A stretch of DNA of 17,080 nucleotides, from NCBI GenBank assembly GCA_030267965.1, contig BRYA01001561.1, positions 1-17,080 on the forward strand, given 5' to 3'. Both the position numbers and the translations under genes were made by a program. The first letter of the stretch is position 1. The number at the start of each line of letters is the position of its first letter. The DNA is from Triparma columacea. Lineage: Eukaryota; Sar; Bolidophyceae; Parmales; Triparmaceae. This document shows, one piece after another, positions 1 to 6,809 of the stretch. The notes beneath the pieces are model-generated. The model worked only from the letters and a program-made list of their open reading frames with translations. It was not told where the DNA came from and did not search any database.

Positions 1-3000
1 TGCAGCTCTCCTTTTAAATTTGTTCATAATCACGGCATATAGCATAGTTCTCATGAAACCATGCTGCTCTGTGATCTCTTTCAGTGTCCTATTGGCAGCA
101 ATATATTCCTTTACGACCTCTACCTTACTGTCCCCAACATTTCTTCTCTTCACTCTCTCCATCAGCTGCTCTCCAAACCTCCTCCCATCCTGTTCCTCTG
201 CTTCTGTGCTCTTCAGAAGGTTGTCAAAGTAGTAAGCAGCATCAGTTGCGATGCCAAGGTGCTTGATTACTCTCTTTTTGCTAGCAGCCTTTTCTAAACC
301 CGTTTGTCTAGTCATCATTTCAACATCTGTATTCATCTGGTCTGCCTGGCAAAACTTAGCTACAGTGAAATGTCCTCCTTGGTGAGCAATGATTACAAGT
401 GTCTTGTTGTTAACTCTTTGAAGCTCAAGCTGGTAGTCAGCTCGGCTTTTAAGGTCCCAGAAGAACGCTGCAACTTCCTTGTGGGATGTTCTCACAGTTA
501 TTGAAGTCTTCCCCCATCCCATTCCCTTCTCTGCCTTTATCAATGTCTGTCCAGACAATGCACTACTGATCTCTTGAGCTCCGTCAATCTCGTCGAAGTG
601 ACTTTCAATCCCTGGCGCTCCCTCAGTTGCAATCTCCTCAAACTTTGCAATGATCTGCTGTCTCTTGCAGGCGTCAATCTCTTTGCTCTTATCAAACTTC
701 TTTCTCAATTTTGAGACTATCGTAAGAAACCTCCGTGCAAGCTTGTTCACAATGGAAGAGTAGAAAACACCACCAAGGTCTACCTTTGTTATGAAGGTCA
801 CTGATGTTTGTGGCACACCTCCAATAGGGTCAAGCGGCTCAAATACCCAGACTGTGTGTGCCTTCACTGACACATTCCCAGCCTTCACTGGAAAGTCTAC
901 CTGAAGCTCATCTGTGTCTGCAACATCAATGATAACTTTGCCATCCTCTTGCTTGAACCAGGTAATTTTACTCCTCAAATCACGAGGATTAAAACCAGGG
1001 AGGCCAAGTTCCCTTGTTGTGATGTAGTAGAGAGTGTGGGGGTTCACATTGATGGTTTTTAAGAAAGTCAGTCCCCATTTCTTCACATCATTTCTGAGCT
1101 CTCTGCTGTTCAAGAATGATATTTGTCTTGCAGCACACTCCTCTACACTCGCATCAACTACAGTAGTAGCAACTCCAGTGCAAAGACTTGCCCCATCAAC
1201 ATAAACTAGCTTCATCTTGACCCTCTCATCAGGACTCTTCAGTTCATCAAAGTTCTCCTCCATCTTGCACTTTTCATAGAATTTATTTCCCTTCCCAATC
1301 GCCTCCTCCTCCTCTTTGGTATAATCTTGAGGCTCATTCTTGATGATATTTGCAAGGTATTCCAGTGCAGCCCTGTCAATCTTGTCATCACTCTGGTGAA
1401 ACCTCTTCCTCAATTCAATCATGTTGCTTGCATGCCCGGTTGACAAGCGATTGATGACAATACTTGGCACAGAGCCCTTGATGTCCACCTTTGAAGCAAA
1501 TGTGACTCTAGTCTGGGGAACACCACCAGTGGTTTTGAGTGCCTCAAACATCCAGGTAGTTTTTGTTGATGCAAGCACAGTTCCAGATTTAAAGCTAGTT
1601 CTAGCTGATGCAAGCTGGGTTCCTAAGCTCAAAGGAAAGTCCTTGTTTAGCAAGTCAGTGTCCTTGTACACTATCCAGCATTTTGTACCTCCCTTCTCTT
1701 GCTGCCAGCAAACAATCTGCCTCCCCTCCCTATCAGAGAATCCTTGTATGCCAAGATTTCTTCTGCTTAAATACAGCTGGGAGTGGTTATTCAGCTTCTT
1801 TGTTTCAATCACCTTGTACCTCTTGTTTGCCTTTTTCTCTCTTGAATCCTTGATGAACTCGTATGCCACACATTCTGCAAGTGAAGCATCGACAACAGCC
1901 TCGCACATGCCTGTCACAAGGCTTTCACCATCAAGGTGCACAGCTTTCATTTTCACCCTGGGATCTGGACTCTTCAATTTCTTGAATTTCTTGCTTGCCA
2001 TGCAATCCATGTAGAACTTCTTGCCATCGCTAATTAGCGCCTCTTCCTCGTCAGTGTAATCCTGGGGCTCCTTATTGATGATATCCACTGTCTGCAGCAG
2101 CTTATAGTTGTCAATATCTCTGCTCTTGTCAAATTTTCTTCTCATATTTGAGACAGTTGCAAGAAACCTTGGTGCAAGCTTGTTTACAATGGAGGAGAAG
2201 AAATTACCACCAAGGTCTACCTTTATTGTTAAAGTCGCTGATGTTTGTGGCACACCTCCAATAGGGTCAAGCGGCTCAAACACCCATACTGTGTGACTCT
2301 TTACTAATATATTTCCAGCCCTCACTGGAAAGTCTCCCTGAAGTTCATCTGTATCTGCAACATCAATAATGACTTTGCCGTCATCTTGCTTGAACCAGGT
2401 AATTTTACTCCTCCCATCACGAGGAGCAAAACCAGGGAGACCAAGGTCCCTTGTTGTGATGTAGTAGAGAGTGTGGGGGTTCACATTGATGGTTTTTAAG
2501 AAGGTCAGTCCCCATTTCTTTACATCATTTCTGAGCTCTCTGCTGTTCAATAGTGATATTTGTCTTGCAGCACACTCCTCCACACTCGCATCAACAACAG
2601 TAGTGGCAAAACCAGTCCCACTGCTTGCCCCATCAACATGAACTAGCTTCATCTTGACCCTCTCATCAGGACTCTTCAGTTCATCAAAGTTCTCATCCTC
2701 CTTGCACTTCTCGTAGAACTCCTTCCCCTTCCTGATTGCCTGCTTCTCCTCCTCGGTGTAATCTTGTGGTTCGTTCCTAATTATGTTTGTGAGCGCCTCT
2801 AGCGCAGCTCGGTCAATCTCCTCATCAGTCTGGGTTGCTCCACCGATGCCTACGAGGGACGCTTTGTTTCCCTCGGCTTTTTCCTCTACCGAATCTTCGT
2901 TGCCACCAAGGCTGTCAGGAGGATCGTCGACGCGAAAAACCCGTCCATTCTCCATATTATTGTCATCGATAGAGTCAATAACATCTTCAGGAGCACCAAA

Positions 3001-3849
3001 TATCGCCTCGTTTGCCTCGCTGGCAAAGTCGGTGGTTTTTTCATGGTCCTGGAGGCCATTCTCGATGTCGCTGCTGGCTACAATGTGCTTGTCCTCCTGC
3101 TGGGGGCTGTCTTTAGTTCTCATTTTGACTGGGGACAGTTGGATCCCTTCGACTTTTTCGTCCTCCAGATTTTCGGCGTCGTCAAGCTCATCTAGGGGAT
3201 CGTAGACGCGAGTAACGCGTCCCTTCTCCATATCATTGTCATTGATCAACTCAATAATATCGTCAGGACCACCAACAATCTCCTCATTTACTGTGCTCTC
3301 TACGTCGACGTTGTTTTCTTGGTCAGTGAGGCCCTTCTCCTTGTCGTTTACACCGACGGGGGGCAGTTCGCTCTTCTCGGCTTTTTCGTCTGCCAGATTT
3401 TCGGTGTCGTCAAGCTCGTCTAGGGGATCGTCGACGCGAGTAACACGTCCTATCTCCATATCATTGTCATTGATCAACTCAATAATATCGTCAGGAGCGC
3501 CAACAATCTCCTCATTCACTATGCTCTCTACGTCGACGTTGTTTTCTTGGTCAGTGAGGCCCTTCTCCTTGTCATTTACACCGACGGGGGGCAGTTTGCT
3601 CTTCTTGGCTTTTTCGTCCACCAGATTTTCGGCGTCGTCAAGCTCGTCTAGGGGATCGTCGACACGAGTAACGCGTCCCTTCTCCATATCATTGTCATTG
3701 ATCAACTCAATAATATCGTCAGGACAACCAACAATCTCCTCATCTACTACGCTCTCAACGTCGACGTTTCTTTCTTGGTCAGTGAGGCCCCTGTCGTCGT
3801 CGATTACGGCGATGACTTGCTCGTCCTCCTGCTTGGGGCTAACTTTCAT
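1..3849 (-). CDS. Large multi-START-like domain protein with acidic N-terminal repeats (3' part off window)
   Basis: The frame is open from ATG 3849 down to base 1 (1283 codons, no stop), so the C-terminus lies outside the window. 3849 is the first ATG after an in-frame stop at 3961-3963. Residues 21-340 are four acidic repeats. Residues 341-580, 581-825 and 826-1059 are three homologous modules. Each has a helical lead-in with EPQDYT and LKSPD..VKM, then VVDAS..EC, a basic beta-rich core, W.FE.L, GGVPQT and a closing KVDLGG..SSIVNKL block. That ending resembles the C-terminal part of START lipid-binding domains. Residues 1060-1283 begin like another START domain (GWGKTSITVRTSHKEVAAFFWD) but diverge after about residue 1165. 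No signal peptide or membrane segment is seen, so a cytosolic or membrane-peripheral lipid-binding role is an inference. I recall similar repeated modules in small stramenopile algae but know no function or name. Confidence 0.82.
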   Translation of the reverse strand, partial: MKVSPKQEDEQVIAVIDDDRGLTDQERNVDVESVVDEEIVGCPDDIIELINDNDMEKGRVTRVDDPLDELDDAENLVDEKAKKSKLPPVGVNDKEKGLTDQENNVDVESIVNEEIVGAPDDIIELINDNDMEIGRVTRVDDPLDELDDTENLADEKAEKSELPPVGVNDKEKGLTDQENNVDVESTVNEEIVGGPDDIIELINDNDMEKGRVTRVYDPLDELDDAENLEDEKVEGIQLSPVKMRTKDSPQQEDKHIVASSDIENGLQDHEKTTDFASEANEAIFGAPEDVIDSIDDNNMENGRVFRVDDPPDSLGGNEDSVEEKAEGNKASLVGIGGATQTDEEIDRAALEALTNIIRNEPQDYTEEEKQAIRKGKEFYEKCKEDENFDELKSPDERVKMKLVHVDGASSGTGFATTVVDASVEECAARQISLLNSRELRNDVKKWGLTFLKTINVNPHTLYYITTRDLGLPGFAPRDGRSKITWFKQDDGKVIIDVADTDELQGDFPVRAGNILVKSHTVWVFEPLDPIGGVPQTSATLTIKVDLGGNFFSSIVNKLAPRFLATVSNMRRKFDKSRDIDNYKLLQTVDIINKEPQDYTDEEEALISDGKKFYMDCMASKKFKKLKSPDPRVKMKAVHLDGESLVTGMCEAVVDASLAECVAYEFIKDSREKKANKRYKVIETKKLNNHSQLYLSRRNLGIQGFSDREGRQIVCWQQEKGGTKCWIVYKDTDLLNKDFPLSLGTQLASARTSFKSGTVLASTKTTWMFEALKTTGGVPQTRVTFASKVDIKGSVPSIVINRLSTGHASNMIELRKRFHQSDDKIDRAALEYLANIIKNEPQDYTKEEEEAIGKGNKFYEKCKMEENFDELKSPDERVKMKLVYVDGASLCTGVATTVVDASVEECAARQISFLNSRELRNDVKKWGLTFLKTINVNPHTLYYITTRELGLPGFNPRDLRSKITWFKQEDGKVIIDVADTDELQVDFPVKAGNVSVKAHTVWVFEPLDPIGGVPQTSVTFITKVDLGGVFYSSIVNKLARRFLTIVSKLRKKFDKSKEIDACKRQQIIAKFEEIATEGAPGIESHFDEIDGAQEISSALSGQTLIKAEKGMGWGKTSITVRTSHKEVAAFFWDLKSRADYQLELQRVNNKTLVIIAHQGGHFTVAKFCQADQMNTDVEMMTRQTGLEKAASKKRVIKHLGIATDAAYYFDNLLKSTEAEEQDGRRFGEQLMERVKRRNVGDSKVEVVKEYIAANRTLKEITEQHGFMRTMLYAVIMNKFKRRAA
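690..2829 (-). repeat. Triplicated START-like coding modules A, B and C
   Basis: Module A is about 2110-2829, B about 1375-2109 and C about 673-1374. A and C are very similar at DNA level, with identical stretches over 40 bp (for example around 1025-1070 and 2462-2507), and matching bases lie 1437 bp apart (829 against 2266), an exact multiple of three. B keeps the same protein landmarks but is strongly diverged from both. Either an A-B pair was duplicated, or A and C have been homogenised by gene conversion while B was not. Confidence 0.85.
2830..3789 (-). repeat. Four tandem acidic coding repeats (228/228/276/228 bp)
   Basis: The units occupy 3562-3789, 3334-3561, 3058-3333 and 2830-3057, equal to residues 21-96, 97-172, 173-264 and 265-340 of the START-like protein. 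Each starts GL(T/Q)D(Q/H)E and contains PDDIIELINDNDME-like, RVDDPLDEL-like and DEKAEKSKL-like blocks, with many Asp and Glu. Units 1 to 3 are nearly identical in their core DNA. Unit 4 is diverged. The segment SPQQEDK...D-I-E-N at the end of unit 3 resembles the protein's own N-terminus (SPKQEDE...), so the older unit was probably about 92 residues. Function is unknown; the composition suggests a disordered acidic spacer. Confidence 0.9.
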
Positions 3850-4726
3850 GCTCAAGAGGGGGGGGAAGCCTGAAAGGTGGAAGGGTAGTTTGGGGATAAG
3901 AGGTGTTTTTTTAAACGGTATTGGTCGAGGTGAGATAATGAGGGGCAATAACAGTTGTCGCTAATTAATATACGGCGATTGACTCCAGTGCAGTCAACCA
4001 ACCCCACTGTCCTGGTCGAGGCACCAAGGCGGATTTGAGCTGAAGCATGTATTTTTACGTTGCGCTAGTTTCTTCCTCAATTTATGGCTCGCACCCCCCG
4101 AGCTTGGGTCTCTATGCACATTCTTACCTTCAACGAAGCTTTTACAGGGGCTAATTCTTGGGGTTTACTTTGGCTGAGGACGGGAGGGGGAAAGGGGGGG
4201 AGGTGGTGAGGGATAAAGGGGGATATATTCGTCCAAAGATCTCAGGAAGTCCGGGAGTATGGTACTGTACGCCCGGGAGTGTAGCTAAAATCTCCGTCAG
4301 GGATCGTTTGATGATGAATAATCCATGGATTCGGAATTTACTGGTTTCGGGGGAGCTCTGGTGATTTTCTATATACGGCCGAATTTGTGTTTCTTTTGCA
4401 TTAAATGCGCCGATTATTAGACGGTCACTCCTCGTACGTCCTCACCTCTAAAAAGTTTTCGCTTTTCAAGGTTCTTTTCCAAAATTAAAAATGTGGTTCA
4501 AAGCTAGAAGTTGGTTGCATCAATCTACAGCTTAGGGCCCACTATCCACTGTTCTTACGAGTATAATAAAAGCCACAATCCCGCAAAGTCCCCCGTAAAG
4601 TCCCCCGTAAAGTCTCGTAAAACCAACTTTCTGTCTCAACATAGTCTCAGAATAATATAATCAACTTCCCCCTCCCCCATCGTATATAGGGGGAACCACA
4701 CGCACTCTTAACCGTTTGTATATTTT
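3850..4726. other. Gene-free interval between the START-like gene start and the SBDS 3' end
   Basis: No reading frame here has protein-like composition, and the longest (4158-4364, +) is Gly-rich and starts only at TTG. I see no tRNA pattern. On the minus strand, 3961-3974 reads as an AT-rich TATA-like stretch about 110 bp before the START-like ATG and could be core promoter. A 6-bp inverted repeat (TTGACT/AGTCAA, 3979-3997) lies just upstream of it. The right part should hold the SBDS 3' untranslated region and a 12-bp tandem repeat (4581-4616). Confidence 0.6.
4581..4616. repeat. Short 12-bp tandem repeat, three copies
   Basis: The unit CCGTAAAGTCCC is present three times, at 4581-4592 (one mismatch), 4593-4604 (exact) and 4605-4616 (one mismatch). 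It lies about 110 bp past the SBDS stop codon in the direction of SBDS transcription, so it is probably in or just past the 3' untranslated region. No function is evident. Confidence 0.85.
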
Positions 4727-6535
4727 TCACGCGAAGAACAGTGTATCGCATTGAATCTCCCTTTCGAATTCCTCCTCGTCTACCACACTACAACCCTGGG
4801 CCTTTAGTTGGAGGTTGTACCTATGCCAGTCGCTTTTGAAGTGCTTCCTATGTGCGGTAGAGTCAGGGAAACTGGGGGGAGGGGGAGGGGGGGGGGGGCA
4901 GGGGGGGTTGTTGTGGGTGTTAGGTGTTTAATTTAGTCCGTCCCTCTGTGTCTTAGTACCAAAGAGCTCTTCCTCCTTTGTCCCCCCTAAACCACCTTTC
5001 CCGTCCTTACCTGCCCCCGCATGTGTTGCATGAAATATTCTTGTCCTTCTTCGTTTCCTTCCTCCCCTCCCCCTCCCCCCCTCCCCCCACCTCTTCCCCC
5101 TTCTCCCCCCTCAATCGTTCCTCTCTAACCCTCCTTCTCTCCATTTCCTTCTCAACCCTTTCCTTAACCTCCTTCTCCCTCTCCTTCTCTCTCCTAATTT
5201 GTTTCTTGTTCTTCCTCCCAGCTTTCTTCCTCTCCTTCGTCGTCATCGGTCTACCGTTCACGTAACCCTCCTCTTCCGAATCCAACGAATCACCTATAAC
5301 CTTACCATCCTTACCCCCCACCCCAGGTACAGGTGGTTTAGGATCACCCTTTATGTTTAGACAATCAAACCCTAGCCCCACCTCCTCCCCCTCCTTCCCC
5401 CCTCCCGTCTTCCTTGTTGGCGGTTGTGGTAATCCCTGTACCTTCTCATACCCCTCCCTCTCCCCTCCCCCACCCCCCATATCCCCCCCCCCAATTTCCC
5501 TTCCCCCTCCTTCCCCTTGTACCGCCGTGCTCTCAATATGTACCTTCCACCCATTCACCTTACAAGCGTCATCAACCTTCCTATAAGCGTACGGATTAAC
5601 TAGAAACACGCATTCCCCCTCCCCCTCCTTTTCCACCCAAACCCCATCCCCTTCATCCATACCTTTAACAAACCTCGTCTCCTCCCCGTCCTTCCCCCCT
5701 GTAACACGTAGTCTCATTTTTGCCCTCTCGATATCCAGCACTCCTCTCTCCTTCATTAGTTTAAGCACCTCTAAAAACATTACTTTTACCTTCTTATCGT
5801 CCTTCATAACATACCCCGTTCTTTTAACAGCGTCCCCCAGAGTTTCAGGTGGGTAGGGTAGGTTGGTAGAGGGGTTCACGCATTTCGTGCTTAACATTTC
5901 TACGACTGCGGCTACGTTACGGGTGTGTTGGACGTTCCTTTCGAGACCGGAGGATTGGAGGGAACCTTTTTGGAGGATTATACGGCAGATTGAAGGGATG
6001 GAGGTTGTGCCGAAGGCGGTTTGGAGGGATGAGGAGGGAGCGAGATCACCCTTTGATACGTTTGTGAAGATACGCTCGATTTGAAGGACTGACGATAGAT
6101 CAGTCTTGAGAAGGGGGAGGGTTGCAGTGGTGGGAAGATGAGGGGAGAGAGAGAGATGTTAGAAGGTAAATTGTTGAAGATAGTGTAAACGCGACCTTCC
6201 GTCGCCCCTTCTTTTTTCCGCATGTCCCTAAATCGCCCCCTTCACAAGCTCCACGAGTTTCCTTCAATCTATTACAAGCTCCATCTACCCCTGCTACTCA
6301 ATCCCCTCCCCCACACACACACGCATGCTTCTTCTCAATTCCTCTATCACACCCACCTCTCCCCCCTTACCCTCCCAATACCCCCACCCTCCCTTACCTC
6401 GACTCCTTCTCTAAAGTTAATAACTTTACTAGGGTAGCAAGCGATCTCGAATCTGAATCCGTGTGTTTGTAGTTTTACTATGTTCACGTTCGTTAGCCTG
6501 ACCTGGTTCGTTGGGGTAAACATACCCGACGACAT
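4727..6535 (-). CDS. SBDS: SBDS ribosome maturation protein with C-terminal U1-type zinc finger (3 exons)
   Basis: Exons are 6398-6535, 5011-6104 and 4727-4871 (1377 nt, 458 aa). SBDS, with the GTPase EFL1, releases eIF6 from late 60S subunits in the cytoplasm. The N-terminal FYSH domain is clear ([30 protein letters not shown], then [19 protein letters not shown]). Later come [12 protein letters not shown] and IERAKMRLR, typical of domains II and III. Canonical SBDS ends near residue 242. Residues 243-404 are a Gly/Glu-rich then Lys/Arg/Glu-rich extension with coiled-coil character. A U1-type zinc finger follows: C405, C408, H421, H427 (C-x2-C-x12-H-x5-H). Similar C-terminal fingers are known in plant and some protist SBDS proteins. 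Introns were placed by frame continuity and GT-AG ends. M1 was chosen as start, and M5 is an alternative. It shares its upstream region with the Nop9-like gene. Confidence 0.93.
4872..5010 (-). other. SBDS intron 2 (139 bp), donor contains an in-frame stop
   Basis: The donor CAG|GTAAGG lies inside the codons that would otherwise read Arg-stop. The acceptor CCCCCCAG precedes TTTCCCTGAC. Splicing in phase 2 makes a Ser codon and completes the zinc finger. If the intron is kept, translation ends at the TAA in the donor (5007-5009), right after CNTCGGR. The polypyrimidine tract before the acceptor is almost pure C (a G run on the + strand, 4874-4907). Confidence 0.88.
4874..4907 (+). other. G-run tract, potential G-quadruplex
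   Basis: All but three of these 34 bases are G, with runs of 6, 5, 12 and 7 or more separated by single A or CA. It lies on the template strand of SBDS, right at the 3' end of intron 2, so the transcript carries a C tract instead. G-quadruplex formation in DNA is an inference from the pattern. Confidence 0.7.
6105..6397 (-). other. SBDS intron 1 (293 bp)
   Basis: The donor GAG|GTAAGG follows the codon for Glu46, and the acceptor TTCTCAAG precedes ACT GAT CTA. Joining the flanks in phase 0 restores the SBDS segment [10 protein letters not shown], which matches the family. Inside, 6191-6205 is a small inverted repeat (GCGAC, 5-nt loop, GTCGC). Confidence 0.9.
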
Positions 6536-6809
6536 TGTAAAGTGGGGGAAGAGAGGAAGAGAGGGATGGGAAATGGAAAGGGATGGAGCGGAGAAACAAG
6601 AGTGAAAGTATGGATTATTTGGGAGATTTGGGGGGATTTAGAAGATGTTTCTGTGTATTTGTGTGTGTAATATTACGTGTTGAACGTGTATATAATATTT
6701 TCGTTGAATTTAGAAGGAAATAGTTTGTGAAAAGTGCAGAAAGTTTGGGAGACTCCGAAGCAAATAAATAAATGGGGCCTTCTGCCAAAATCTAGGAAAT
6801 CCAACCAAA
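6536..6809. promoter_or_regulatory. Putative bidirectional promoter of SBDS and the Nop9-like gene
   Basis: The 274 bp between the two divergent ATGs must hold both 5' untranslated regions and both core promoters unless the mRNAs have further upstream exons. It contains AT-rich stretches (about 6685-6715 with TATAATATT, and 6760-6773 with AAATAAATAAAT) but no motif I can name with certainty. The plus-strand start has an A-rich context (ACCAAAATG). Confidence 0.5.

Noticed and set aside
3236..3964. 242-codon open frame on the + strand
   Set aside because: It is antisense to the acidic repeats of the START-like gene. Its Ser-rich repeats are just the reverse reading of the Asp/Glu repeats, and the minus frame is longer and continuous with START-like modules.
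3979..3997. TTGACT/AGTCAA inverted repeat as an operator
   Set aside because: Six-base stems with a 7-base loop occur often by chance, and nothing else supports a binding site. It is only noted in the intergenic entry.
4158..4364. Possible 68-residue gene on the + strand
   Set aside because: It starts at TTG, has no family resemblance, and lies in the G-rich gene-free interval.
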